Assembly (NCBI RefSeq): GCF_018343615.1
Contig: NZ_JAGYPI010000004.1
Span: forward strand, 63,588 to 127,587
From: Bacillus sp. FJAT-49736
GTDB lineage: Bacteria; Bacillota; Bacilli; Bacillales; Bacillaceae_C
DNA length: 64,000 nt
Reading direction: 5' to 3'
Part shown: positions 1 to 8,316 of the stretch, piece by piece
Layout of the letters: every line of letters begins with the position of its first letter
Position numbering within the stretch: the stretch's first letter is position 1
Notes under the pieces: model-generated
The model's input: the letters and a program-made list of their open reading frames with translations, nothing else
Databases searched by the model: none
Told to the model about the DNA's origin: nothing
Made by a program: the position numbers and the translations under genes

Positions 1-1
1 A

Positions 2-433
2 AAACATGTTTTTTTGGAGGCGAAGCATCTATTTGAACCGTATACAACCTCTGTGCTTGAGCAGTTGGCCATTTCATCCTTCATAAAAAGCGGTGCATAC
101 GAAAGGCATATCCGTCGTATGAACAGAATATATACTCAGAAATATCATGTATTCAAACGCCTAATGGAAGAGCACTTACGTGATTTATTTACATGGGAAG
201 AATCACAAGCAGGATTTCACTTGTTTGCCTGGTGGAAAAGATCCGCCGAAGAATATTTGTTATTTGTCCAAAATTGCCAGGAAGAAGGTCTTTATTGGCC
301 AACCATTCAAAGGGGATTTGTTAATGAGCCCGCCCGTAAAGCAGTGATTTTTGGTTATTCTCACTTAAGTACAGAGCAAATGGAAAACGCCATTCAAATT
401 ATGGCAAAACACGGGAGGCAGGGTTTGAAATAA
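2..433 (+). CDS. MocR-type GntR/aminotransferase regulator, C-terminal fragment
   Basis: The reading frame is open from the window edge, so this is the last 143 residues of a longer gene. The sequence YTTSVLEQLAISSFI followed by GAYERHIRRMNRIYTQKY is the typical end of the class-I aminotransferase domain of MocR/PdxR/GabR regulators, where a small-domain helix carries the ERH-RRMR signature. In this family a GntR winged helix sits at the N-terminus (outside the window) and the PLP fold senses a metabolite such as PLP or GABA. The effector cannot be told from this fragment. A TTG at position 14 could be read as a start, but family length argues that the frame simply continues upstream. Confidence 0.75.
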   Translation, partial: KHVFLEAKHLFEPYTTSVLEQLAISSFIKSGAYERHIRRMNRIYTQKYHVFKRLMEEHLRDLFTWEESQAGFHLFAWWKRSAEEYLLFVQNCQEEGLYWPTIQRGFVNEPARKAVIFGYSHLSTEQMENAIQIMAKHGRQGLK

Positions 434-463
434 ACCCTGCCAGTCCCTTTGTACAAAGGTGTA

Positions 464-1021
464 CTATTTACTATTTTTCATAAAATTATATAAAGAGTCC
501 AAACCTTTATCACTAATGATATTCAGCTGCTTTGTTACCTCAATGGAAAACTCAACATAACCATTACCCTTTGCGGTAATAATGTTGCCATCCACGACTA
601 CATCCTCATCTATGAAATGAGCATCTGTAAAAAGAGTGTACTCCTTTTCATCTGGCGTACAATTGCTAGTATATCTCTTTTCCTTCAGGATACCAGCTTC
701 AGCAAGTAAAACTGGACCATGGCAGATAGAACCTATTAATACGTTTCTTTCATTTAATTGTTGAAGGAGTGTTGGAAGCTGTTGATTACCTAATTGAGCA
801 ACCACCTCGCCTCCTGGTATTAAAAATACGTCTACCTCCTCTGGATTTACGTCTTTTAATAAATAATCTGTTAAAATAGTAAATCCATCTTCTCCTCGTA
901 CTATTTGGTTCTCTAAAGAAACGGTTTTAAAATTTATGTTTTCTCTTCCATTAAGCATCCAGCCAATGAATGTTACTTCAAATTGGGCAAAACGATCATA
1001 AACTAGTGTATAAATATTCAT
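464..1021 (-). CDS. DJ-1/PfpI family protein
   Basis: This 185-aa protein has the DJ-1/PfpI (class-I glutamine-amidotransferase-like) fold. The nucleophile elbow GSICHGP places the reactive cysteine at about residue 100, and the FAQFE segment near residue 15 supplies the conserved acidic residue. DVFLIPGG forms the preceding strand-turn. Members act as proteases, glyoxalase-like or chaperone enzymes, or as ligand-binding domains. The sequence does not show which applies here. It is a single-domain protein with no AraC-type DNA-binding tail. It faces away from the oxidoreductase at 1227, with about 200 bp between the two starts. Confidence 0.85.
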   Translation of the reverse strand: MNIYTLVYDRFAQFEVTFIGWMLNGRENINFKTVSLENQIVRGEDGFTILTDYLLKDVNPEEVDVFLIPGGEVVAQLGNQQLPTLLQQLNERNVLIGSICHGPVLLAEAGILKEKRYTSNCTPDEKEYTLFTDAHFIDEDVVVDGNIITAKGNGYVEFSIEVTKQLNIISDKGLDSLYNFMKNSK

Positions 1022-1113
1022 TTAAAAGGCACCCTCTACTCTATTCATTTTATATATAAAATTTTATAGGATATTCATGATAAAAAAAGGTCCAATTTTA
1101 GTAGTTTATACCG

Positions 1114-1148
1114 GTCCACTTTTTTCCGATAAAGTGGACGGTTAATTT
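1114..1148 (+). promoter_or_regulatory. hairpin with trailing T-run upstream of the YogA-like gene
   Basis: GTCCACTTT (1114-1122) and AAAGTGGAC (1131-1139) form a perfect 9-bp stem, extendable by ACC/GGT across one bulged base, followed by TTAATTTTT. It lies between two divergent starts, so it is not an ordinary gene-end terminator. It could be a leader attenuator or an operator for the gene at 1227. The word GGTCC recurs around it. Confidence 0.35.
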
Positions 1149-1226
1149 TTCTCAAAAATGGTCCTTTTATTTGGATTCACTAATTTCTATAGTAAGGAGG
1201 CATTAAGAAAAGAGGAGGAAGTAAAT

Positions 1227-2276
1227 ATGAAAGCAGTTATATATAGTAAGGAATCAAAGTCTGTCGTGGTCAGAAATAAAGATATCCCCCAAATAGGATC
1301 AGGTGAAGTTCTCGTACGTTTAAAAGCAGCAGCATTAAACCATCGTGAATTAAAAATAATTTCATATTTTAATAAACAGATAAATACAAATCCTCCATTT
1401 GAGGAGCCAAAATACATTTTTGGTTCAGATGGTGCAGGTGTAATAGTACAGATTGGAGAAAATGCAAGCTCATGGAAGGTAAATGATGAGGTACTGATTG
1501 ATTCAACAATTACTTGTGGAGTATGTATAGGCTGCAAGGACAAAGGAATATGTGAATCACTTTCTGTTGTAGGTAGTAAAGAACAGGAGGGGACTTTTTC
1601 GGAATATATTAAAGTCCCTATTAAAAGTCTGATAAAAAAGCCTTCCTATATGAATTTTGAGGAAGCCGCTGCATTATCTATGGGATTAGGTACAGCATGG
1701 AGATCAATAGTTACGAAAGGAAACATCCAAAAAGGTGAGAGCGTTCTTATTCATGGAATTGGAGGTGGAGTGGCTCTTTTTGCCCTTCAGATTGCTAAAA
1801 GGAAAGGTGCAAATATTATTGTCACCTCCAGTTCGGATGAAAAACTTGCCGAGGCAAATAAGCTAGGCGCTTCGAAAACCATCAATTATACATCAGAAAA
1901 TGTCGCGGAGGAAGTACGTTACTTTACAAATGGTAGGGGTGTTGATGTTATTATAGACGGCATTGGGGCTAGTACTTTTAAAATGAATATAGAAGCCGCT
2001 GCAAAAGATGCTCGTGTTGTAAATTACGGTTTTACAAATTCCAATGTGCCTTGTCTAGATATGGATGCTATGAATCAGATTTATGAGAAGGAAATGAAAT
2101 TTTTAGAAGGGTCAGTTCACCTTAATAAGGATGAGATAGAAAAGGCTATTTCTTTTTGGGCTGAACATCAGCTTTATCCTAAAATTTCACATTCATTTAA
2201 ATTAGATAAAATTGCAAAAGCCTATGAAACTCTAAAAAGGGGAAAGCAATTAGGGAAAATTGTTATTACAATGTAA
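1227..2276 (+). CDS. zinc-type alcohol dehydrogenase-like oxidoreductase (YogA-like)
   Basis: A 349-aa medium-chain dehydrogenase/reductase with a GroES-like N-terminal half and a Rossmann NADP-binding half (HGIGGGVAL near residue 178). The start at 1227 is chosen because GAGGAGG lies 9 bp upstream; an earlier ATG at 1158 would make this site coding. A cysteine cluster CGVC-IGC-KDKGIC resembles the structural-zinc lobe, though its last spacing (5 residues) is shorter than the usual 7. The catalytic zinc cysteine is replaced (ALNHREL), as in YogA-like and quinone-reductase-like members. Probable role: NAD(P)H-dependent reduction of a carbonyl or quinone; substrate unknown. Confidence 0.8.
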   Translation: MKAVIYSKESKSVVVRNKDIPQIGSGEVLVRLKAAALNHRELKIISYFNKQINTNPPFEEPKYIFGSDGAGVIVQIGENASSWKVNDEVLIDSTITCGVCIGCKDKGICESLSVVGSKEQEGTFSEYIKVPIKSLIKKPSYMNFEEAAALSMGLGTAWRSIVTKGNIQKGESVLIHGIGGGVALFALQIAKRKGANIIVTSSSDEKLAEANKLGASKTINYTSENVAEEVRYFTNGRGVDVIIDGIGASTFKMNIEAAAKDARVVNYGFTNSNVPCLDMDAMNQIYEKEMKFLEGSVHLNKDEIEKAISFWAEHQLYPKISHSFKLDKIAKAYETLKRGKQLGKIVITM

Positions 2277-2399
2277 TGAAGCTATAGTTTTGTTGGTAGC
2301 GTGGAAACCTTATTTAGAAGCAATGGGTCCACTTGAGATTGACAGTAAACTTTATTATGGTGCATAGCTTCTTGTTTATGTCTGGTAATATAGGAATTA

Positions 2400-2440
2400 G
2401 CTTGAATTGGAAGTCTCTAAAAAATCCCTCCAATTCAAGC
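2400..2440. terminator. inverted repeat between convergent genes
   Basis: GCTTGAATTGG (2400-2410) and CCAATTCAAGC (2430-2440) give an 11-bp perfect stem between the convergent oxidoreductase and PhzF genes. There is no strong T-run, so terminator function is inferred from position. Confidence 0.5.
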
Positions 2441-2448
2441 ATGTAACT

Positions 2449-3345
2449 CTATAAGCTTAAGATTCCACGAATGGTGATGGTTGCGGCTCCTGCTACTTTG
2501 ATGATCGGTTCTTTTTTATCTGGGATGACTGTCACGTAAAGCGTACCAGGTCTTCCTATTGCATTCCCTTGAGCAATTTTCAGATGTGTCGTTTCACTTT
2601 GAGGAAGTATTCCTTCTAAGTAGAGGAACCCGGCTAGGGCACCATTTGCTGCTCCAGTTACAGGGTCTTCAGGAATGCCAACTCCTGGTGCAAAATCTCT
2701 TGTATATAAATCGTAATCGTTCGTGGTATTAAAGGTAAATAGATGAGTTGTGCTTATATTATTATCTTTATTATGTTTACCTAGCTTTACTAAGTCTGGT
2801 GTAGCTTTGTCTATATCTTCCTGATTTTTCATTGGAATCAGTAAATGCCAATTTCCTGTATTCGCTAGTTTGATAGGGTAATGTAAGTCAATACTTTCAA
2901 TATCGACCCCGATTAGTTGACTAAGCTCTTCAAGATCCATTGTGAGATCGTGTGTTTTTGGTGTGACTTGAGTCATTTCCACATGAATGACTTTTCCGTT
3001 GTCCTTGTGCCATACGACTGGTACTTTACCGATATTCGTTTCTAGCACAATTCCGTCTTTTTTCTCCGCTAGGCCAAACTCTGTTGCTAATAGCCAAGTA
3101 ACACCTACTGTAGCATGGCCGCAAAAGTTGATTTCTTCCGTAGGAGTAAAAAATTTCACTTTATAGTCGACATCATCCTTATTGGAAGGCAGTAAAAAAA
3201 CGGATTCTGGTAAATTTAGTTCCTTAGCGATATTTTGCATTTCTTTTTCCGTTAATTTTTCAGCATCCAATACTACACCTGCAGTATTGCCTCCGAATTT
3301 CTCTTCCGTAAATGCATCCACATGGTAAACCCTGATCTCCCTCAT
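2449..3345 (-). CDS. PhzF-family isomerase
   Basis: This 298-aa protein has the PhzF/YddE two-lobed fold. The catalytic glutamate lies in LPESVFL (about residue 47), and the motifs FCGHAT and EDPVTGAA mark the two halves of the active site. The start at 3345 is preferred because GAAAGGAG sits 8 bp upstream; starting at 3366 would swallow that site. Relatives isomerise dihydro-hydroxyanthranilate in phenazine synthesis, but isolated homologues in Bacillus have no phenazine operon, and none is seen here. Function beyond isomerase or epimerase chemistry is unknown. Confidence 0.88.
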   Translation of the reverse strand: MREIRVYHVDAFTEEKFGGNTAGVVLDAEKLTEKEMQNIAKELNLPESVFLLPSNKDDVDYKVKFFTPTEEINFCGHATVGVTWLLATEFGLAEKKDGIVLETNIGKVPVVWHKDNGKVIHVEMTQVTPKTHDLTMDLEELSQLIGVDIESIDLHYPIKLANTGNWHLLIPMKNQEDIDKATPDLVKLGKHNKDNNISTTHLFTFNTTNDYDLYTRDFAPGVGIPEDPVTGAANGALAGFLYLEGILPQSETTHLKIAQGNAIGRPGTLYVTVIPDKKEPIIKVAGAATITIRGILSL

Positions 3346-3430
3346 ATTTAAGCTCCTTTCAAACACTTGATATTATCTTAATACTATGTCTTAACACAGT
3401 AAAATAAAATCTTTTAGGCGATGAATGTAT

Positions 3431-3476
3431 AAAAAGTCCAATTTCCAATGAAAAATGATCGGAAATTGGACTTTTT
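3431..3476. terminator. bidirectional rho-independent terminator
   Basis: AAAAAGTCCAATTTCC and GGAAATTGGACTTTTTT flank a short loop. The stem ends in a T-run in both directions. It follows the lrgB-like gene on the minus strand. Confidence 0.8.
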
Positions 3477-3520
3477 TACAAAAGGAGACCGGATCTCTAC
3501 ATGTATTTAAAAAAGGTTTT

Positions 3521-4213
3521 TTAAATATGAAACACCCACACGACAATAGGTCCCAGAAAGGAGCAGATGATTGCACATAATGCCATTGTCACAGAACTCA
3601 TTGAAAAGGTTAGTTCACTATATTCGGCTGCCTTAGAGGTCCCTATGGCATGTGATGCACTGCCAAGAGCGATCCCTCTGCCAATGGGGCTATGAACTCG
3701 CAGCAATTTAAAGATAGTAGGAGCGGCTATTACACCAAAGATCCCAGCAATCATAACACCGACAATTGCCATTGAGGGATTTCCCCCCAATCCTCTCGCT
3801 ACTTCTATTGCAACAGGAGTAGTAAGGGATTTAGGGATAATGGAAAGACTTAATGTCTGATTGACCCCGAGGATTTTAGCCAGAAGGGCAACACTGACCA
3901 TTCCAGAAATGGCACCAACTAAAACCCCTCCTAATATGGGAAACAAGTGATTTATTAAAAAATGACGTTGTTTATACAATGGGTAAGCAAGTGCTACAAC
4001 GGATGGACCTAAAAGGGAACTAATCCATTGCCCGCCAGCCATATAGCTTTTATAAGGAATGTGCAATACTAAAAGGATAATGATAATTAGAGTAGTTGCA
4101 GTTAATACGGGAATGAAAAATGGGTAAGAATACCGTTTGTAAATTTTAGTCATCACAAAATAAGCGAATACAGTTAATAATATCATGCTGAATGCGAGGA
4201 GAACTTGCTGCAT
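3521..4213 (-). CDS. LrgB/CidB-family membrane protein
   Basis: A 230-aa polytopic inner-membrane protein of the LrgB/CidB (PftB-like) family, with about six hydrophobic segments. It overlaps the end of the upstream LrgA-like gene by 31 bp, so the two are translated together. LrgAB/CidAB pairs were first linked to murein hydrolase control and programmed lysis. In B. subtilis the YsbAB (PftAB) pair takes up pyruvate. Which role applies here is not shown by sequence; the neighbouring GntR regulator favours metabolite transport. Confidence 0.88.
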   Translation of the reverse strand: MQQVLLAFSMILLTVFAYFVMTKIYKRYSYPFFIPVLTATTLIIIILLVLHIPYKSYMAGGQWISSLLGPSVVALAYPLYKQRHFLINHLFPILGGVLVGAISGMVSVALLAKILGVNQTLSLSIIPKSLTTPVAIEVARGLGGNPSMAIVGVMIAGIFGVIAAPTIFKLLRVHSPIGRGIALGSASHAIGTSKAAEYSELTFSMSSVTMALCAIICSFLGPIVVWVFHI

Positions 4214-4587
4214 TTTTTATCATCCTTTCCTTTTTGTGACTTTTTCTCAAAAAATTGACCTGTCTTTCCTGCAATAGCGATGGAAATGATAGTGCTTAAT
4301 AGAACAGCTAAAATGAGCAAGGCACCCTGAACAGAGAGTAAAGAAGGATAGTTCATAATACCAACTGTTGTGGGAATAAAAAATAACATTAATATACTTA
4401 GCAAAAAACCTGCTCCATTTTCAATCCACATTACTGGAACAATTTTCAAACATAAACAAATAAAAAGTAGGATGAGTCCTATGATACTACCCGGAATAAT
4501 CAAGTGGAAATAGTTGTGAATCACAGTCCCAATGAAGGAAAAGATATACAAAATACAAATTTGCAAAAAAATGATGAGAATTTTCAT
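4183..4587 (-). CDS. LrgA/CidA-family membrane protein
   Basis: A 134-aa holin-like protein with four hydrophobic segments. It has the family motif FFIPTTVGIMNY in the third segment and a charged, Lys-rich C-terminal tail. It is the partner of the LrgB-like protein whose start it overlaps. A GGGGGGAA ribosome site precedes the start. The gene lies 115 bp downstream of a GntR-family regulator on the same strand, forming a probable regulator-lrgA-lrgB unit. Confidence 0.85.
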   Translation of the reverse strand: MKILIIFLQICILYIFSFIGTVIHNYFHLIIPGSIIGLILLFICLCLKIVPVMWIENGAGFLLSILMLFFIPTTVGIMNYPSLLSVQGALLILAVLLSTIISIAIAGKTGQFFEKKSQKGKDDKKCSKFSSHSA

Positions 4588-4702
4588 GTTGTGTTGTTCC
4601 CCCCTTTGGAAACAACTTCCCTTCTTTCTTATAAAAATGAATATTATCGTCCCTCGGATAAAAGGTGAGATGGGCTAATTTTTACCTATTCACCCTTTCC
4701 AT

Positions 4703-5356
4703 TCACTGCTTAAGATTCGATATGATAGTGTTATATGTGTTATCAATATGTGTTATAACAGCATCCTTTGTTTGGCGTAAATCCTTCGCCTTTAGCCCTT
4801 CAATAATTAGTTTATGTTCGTTATAAACATTATCTAGGCTTAATCCAGCCTTCAATGCAGCGAATCCATACCAATTAAAATGGTCGGTGAGGTTTTGGAT
4901 CAATTGATATAGTCGAAGATTTTGACTTAACTCCGCTAGGAATAAGTGAAAGGAAGCATCGTAGTACACAAATTTTAAAGGATCCCTCTTGAAGTCGGAT
5001 AGTTGTTTATCCACCTTCTCAATCTTATGGATGGTTTCCTTATCAAGAAGAGGAATTAGTAATTCGATGACCAATACTTCATTAGCCTTTCGCAGTTGAA
5101 ATACGTCATCAACATCTTGACGGTTAATGGTTTTGACGAAAATTCCCTTTCTTGGTACGGATTGAAGCCACCCTTCTAATTCTAGCTGTTGCAAAGCTAA
5201 TTTTAATGGAGTACGGCTAATGCCAAGACTTTCACTAAGTGAACGTTCATTTAACAAGGATCCAGGTTCGATCTCGTGTTGAATAATTCCTTTCTTAATT
5301 TCTTTGTATGCATGATCCTTAAATAATTGGGGTTGTTCTACCTTTAAGAAATTCAT
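4703..5356 (-). CDS. GntR-family (FCD) transcriptional regulator
   Basis: This 217-aa protein has an N-terminal winged helix (ERSLSESLGISRTPLKLALQ, residues 39-58) and an all-helical FCD effector domain. The FCD metal-ligand pattern is visible as D and H residues in YYDASFHLFLAE and the later HIDN. FCD regulators respond to small carboxylates such as lactate, pyruvate or gluconate. A perfect palindrome containing TGGTATACCA lies 66-87 bp upstream of its start and matches known FCD-type operators. Probable autorepressor and controller of the downstream lrgAB pair. Confidence 0.88.
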   Translation of the reverse strand: MNFLKVEQPQLFKDHAYKEIKKGIIQHEIEPGSLLNERSLSESLGISRTPLKLALQQLELEGWLQSVPRKGIFVKTINRQDVDDVFQLRKANEVLVIELLIPLLDKETIHKIEKVDKQLSDFKRDPLKFVYYDASFHLFLAELSQNLRLYQLIQNLTDHFNWYGFAALKAGLSLDNVYNEHKLIIEGLKAKDLRQTKDAVITHIDNTYNTIISNLKQ

Positions 5357-5421
5357 CCGTTTTCATCCTTTATCATCATAGTAAGAGAGGTCCTTTATCT
5401 AAGAAAAGAGAAAAGAAATGT

Positions 5422-5443
5422 GGCATCTGGTATACCAGATGCC
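5422..5443. promoter_or_regulatory. perfect 22-bp palindrome, candidate GntR operator
   Basis: The arms GGCATCTGGTA and TACCAGATGCC are exact reverse complements with no spacer. The core TGGTATACCA fits the TGGT-N2-ACCA type recognised by many FCD-class GntR repressors. It lies upstream of the gntR-lrgAB unit. The rest of the 5357-5718 gap holds no gene that could be supported. Confidence 0.7.
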
Positions 5444-5695
5444 AATAGAAATAGTATATCAATTCTTTCGACTTTTAACAACCTGTGATATAGGCAAGGA
5501 GATTATGGGGTGAGGGAACATTAAACTGATAGCCTTATTTATATACGTTATCGTGAACCGTATCATAAGTAAGCAAGGTTTTAAAATAACTTCTGAAACT
5601 TGTTTTTAAAAAATTCAATTATTTGCGATATAAATCGTTTGAAACCAATGTGCAATTCTCGTGGATTAGATTGTAAACTGTAAATGAAATTATAA

Positions 5696-5728
5696 AGCTG
5701 ACACAGAGAAAAAAGGTGTCAGCTTTTA
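5696..5728. terminator. hairpin overlapping the end of the laccase gene
   Basis: AAGCTGACAC and GTGTCAGCTTTT form a 10-bp stem that overlaps the TGA stop of the laccase gene (minus strand). Confidence 0.55.
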
Positions 5729-7401
5729 GTCCAGAATTTAAAAATTTTATGTTGGTAGTGTTTATCAGAGCTAAAACAATGAGCAAATGAATCATTAGGA
5801 CATTCATTAACAAAGGATTCACACGGGTTAAAGTTCGGATTTTCAAGAACTTCATACATTCTCATCATCTCGTGATCTTCGTGCTCTAGAATGTGGCAGT
5901 GCCATGGGTAAATTCCTGTAAATGGTCCAAAACGCACAATGATACGGGTAACTTCCCCAGGATTGGCACGAACAGTATCTTTCCACCCCATCTCACTCGA
6001 ATCTGGTGGTCGTGGTGGACCGACTGAAAGATTAGGGCCATTTGGATTTCCGGTAAATGGTGCACGATTCAAAATTTGAAAATTAACAAGATGCAGGTGA
6101 ATAGGGTGGGTGTCTGGAGTGGTATTGTAAAGCTCCCAAATCTCTATGGTTCCATTTAATGGGGTTTCTGTAAGGTGAGGTTGATCCCACATCATGTTAT
6201 TTAATAATAATTTGGGACGCCCAAAATCATCGGTTGCTTCAACCAAGGTGTTTTTTCGTACCATTACAGCATCTTTCGGGTTCAGTTGTTCCAAACAACT
6301 CAGCTTTGTTGGAATTTTACTTTTGTCTGGTTTTGATAGTTTTCGTTTGACACGGAATTGCATGATCTGTCTGAGTTCAACGGAAGGCTTTTGACCATTA
6401 GGAAATGGGGTTTCTGCGTCATTTGTTAAGATGATATGTTGACCTTTATGGTTAGAAAAGTCGATAATAACATCGATACGTTCAGCTGGTGCAAGGATGA
6501 TCTGGGATAAAGTAATTGGTTTTTCGAGTAGTCCTCCATCTGTGCCAATTTGGATAAAATCTAAACTGGAATTTAGACGTATACGATAAAAACGAGAATT
6601 CGATCCATTAAGGATGCGGAACCGATACTTTCGTGGTTGAACCTCCAGATAGGGCCACACTTTTCCATTGACTAAGATGGTGTTGCCAAAAAACTCTGGT
6701 ACAACGGATGGGTTTGGTAACTTAGAATCTAATGGTTGGTGTGGCTGTAGTTTTAGAGGTGGCTCATGACCAGGCTGAGTTGGATAGAATAGTTCACCAT
6801 TAGGATAAAACGAACGGTCTTGGATGACCAGCGGAATTTCAAATTTTCCCTTTGGAAGGTTCAATTCTTCCTCTTCTTTATCTCTGAGGAGGTAAAAGCC
6901 CGCCAGACCTGCATAAACATTCAAACGGGTGATTCCAACCGCGTGATCATGATACCATAGCGTTGCAGGGCGTTGGCAATTTGGATAATAGTAGACTTCG
7001 CGTACAAATTTAGGTCCAACATTTTCAAAATTCTTTGTAAACCATGCGTCTGGAAATCCGTCACTTTCTGAACGGATCCTACCTTCATGCAAATGGACAA
7101 CTGTCCTTACAGTGGGTTTATCTGATTCTGCTCCGTGAACGGTTCGATCAACAGGCAGTAAATGTTCAAAAGGCAATTTATTTTTCCACTTAACTTTAAT
7201 AGGTCGATTTCTTCGTGTTTCGAATGTCGGACCAGGATATATACCGTTGTAACCCCAAACGGTGGTTGGTGGCAAATCTCGATGTAACTTTTGTTTGATT
7301 TGCTTCATCGTTACCTCATAGTATGGGATCCCATTACGCTTTCTTTTTGCCTTTATGACAGGAGGAATGGGTAAGGGGTCTACAAATTTCTTTAATAACA
7401 T
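5719..7401 (-). CDS. cotA: CotA-like spore-coat laccase (multicopper oxidase)
   Basis: A 560-aa multicopper oxidase strongly similar to B. subtilis CotA throughout (RDLPPTTVWGYNG, LYAGLAGFY-like and VWPYLEVQPRKYRFR blocks). All copper motifs are present: HLHEG, WYHDHAVG, HPIHLHLV and HCHILEHEDHEMM. The first is HLHEG where CotA has HLHGG. CotA forms the brown spore pigment and oxidises phenols and bilirubin with oxygen. This protein is about 47 residues longer than the 513-aa CotA, through a Cys-containing C-terminal tail (NPCESFVNECPND...). AGGAGG precedes the start. There is no signal peptide, as expected for a protein assembled on the spore from the mother cell. Confidence 0.93.
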   Translation of the reverse strand: MLLKKFVDPLPIPPVIKAKRKRNGIPYYEVTMKQIKQKLHRDLPPTTVWGYNGIYPGPTFETRRNRPIKVKWKNKLPFEHLLPVDRTVHGAESDKPTVRTVVHLHEGRIRSESDGFPDAWFTKNFENVGPKFVREVYYYPNCQRPATLWYHDHAVGITRLNVYAGLAGFYLLRDKEEEELNLPKGKFEIPLVIQDRSFYPNGELFYPTQPGHEPPLKLQPHQPLDSKLPNPSVVPEFFGNTILVNGKVWPYLEVQPRKYRFRILNGSNSRFYRIRLNSSLDFIQIGTDGGLLEKPITLSQIILAPAERIDVIIDFSNHKGQHIILTNDAETPFPNGQKPSVELRQIMQFRVKRKLSKPDKSKIPTKLSCLEQLNPKDAVMVRKNTLVEATDDFGRPKLLLNNMMWDQPHLTETPLNGTIEIWELYNTTPDTHPIHLHLVNFQILNRAPFTGNPNGPNLSVGPPRPPDSSEMGWKDTVRANPGEVTRIIVRFGPFTGIYPWHCHILEHEDHEMMRMYEVLENPNFNPCESFVNECPNDSFAHCFSSDKHYQHKIFKFWTKS

Positions 7402-7829
7402 ATGTTGCCTCCTTAAAAAGGGAATATAGCTTTCTTGCTAAATCGGAGAGTGACAGTGGATTCGTCAACTTTGACAGCTGTTCTCTTAATCAGATTATCC
7501 CTCCCTTATTTGCTCTTTATATTCCTTAAGTACATAATAATCCTGCTATTCAGTGTATATGACATCTGCTAAAAGGGCAGTGGGTAAAAAATCTAGAAAA
7601 TCTCAAAAACTCGATGTTAAAGCATCCTCTATTATTAGTAAATGAGAATTGTGAAATAAACAGGAAAACCTCATTTTGATCGGTTAAGGGCAACCTTATC
7701 ATTGAGTTAATCATGTTTTTACAAAAAAGAAACAGCACTCTCTATTTTGATGAAGAGGTGCTGTTTTGTTAGTTGAATACCTAGATGAACATTCCTTGAA
7801 TGAATGGTTGTTGTTGCTCTTGCAGTCAA
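7402..7829. other. intergenic region upstream of the laccase
   Basis: No supported gene. It should hold the laccase promoter on the minus strand, but no convincing sigma-K or sigma-E box was recognised. At its right end is the terminator for the 8796-7830 unit. Confidence 0.5.
7724..7765 (-). terminator. terminator of the yobU unit
   Basis: AACAGCAC (7731-7738) pairs with GTGCTGTT (7758-7765). On the minus strand the stem is followed by TTTCTTTTTTG. Confidence 0.7.
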
Positions 7830-8294
7830 CTAATATTCTCCTTTAATTACAAAATACGAACCCCGAATAGTTCCGGCTAGTTTAGACCTCTGTCTAGCAA
7901 ACTTAAACTTTCCTTCTAACTCCTTTGGTACCTCCATTCCCTCAGAAAGCTTAAAACCAACGGCCCGCTTCTTAGGGTCATCCACCGTATACATAACGTT
8001 GACCGAAAGACCATCCTCATAAAAGACGTAGGCTATTTTGATATTTTCCACTTGAAAACGCGACGTTTCTAAAGGTTTGGCAGCAAACTCAATATCACGC
8101 TCTTCTTTCAAAATTCGGTTCACATAATCAAGTGTATCGCGGGACTCGCTGGCAGGTACAACCGTAAATTCATGCTTGTATTTGTTCATAAAGTAACGGG
8201 CCTCATTAGCGCGTAAACCAGCAAGTGTTCCTGCTACAGGTGATGATTCTAAACCAACTGTAGACACATCTTTAAAATCAACGATATAGGACAA
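7830..8294 (-). CDS. uncharacterised protein co-transcribed with yobU
   Basis: A 154-aa soluble protein with no family recognised. It begins SYIVDFKDVSTVGL and ends GSYFVIKGEY, with alternating strand-like segments and no membrane span. Start choice matters here: AGGAGGG is immediately followed by ATGAAATTG. The ATG at 8300 would sit directly against the ribosome site, while TTG at 8294 has a normal 6-nt spacing, so TTG is preferred. The gene begins about 20 bp after the yobU stop on the same strand and shares its terminator. Its function may therefore be linked to YobU/YobV. Confidence 0.65.
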   Translation of the reverse strand: MSYIVDFKDVSTVGLESSPVAGTLAGLRANEARYFMNKYKHEFTVVPASESRDTLDYVNRILKEERDIEFAAKPLETSRFQVENIKIAYVFYEDGLSVNVMYTVDDPKKRAVGFKLSEGMEVPKELEGKFKFARQRSKLAGTIRGSYFVIKGEY

Positions 8295-8316
8295 TTTCAT
8301 CCCTCCTACTACTTCA

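Noticed and set aside
2449-3345. Phenazine biosynthesis locus suggested by the PhzF homologue
   Set aside because: No phzA-E or phzG genes nearby; isolated PhzF-like isomerases are common in non-producers.
3521-4587. Assigning the LrgAB pair firmly as holin/antiholin
   Set aside because: The same family includes pyruvate transporters (PftAB), and the GntR context favours metabolism; sequence alone cannot decide.
7550-7738. 62-codon minus-strand frame between the laccase and yobU units
   Set aside because: Low-complexity Phe/Cys-rich translation, no ribosome site, and it overlaps the terminator hairpin.
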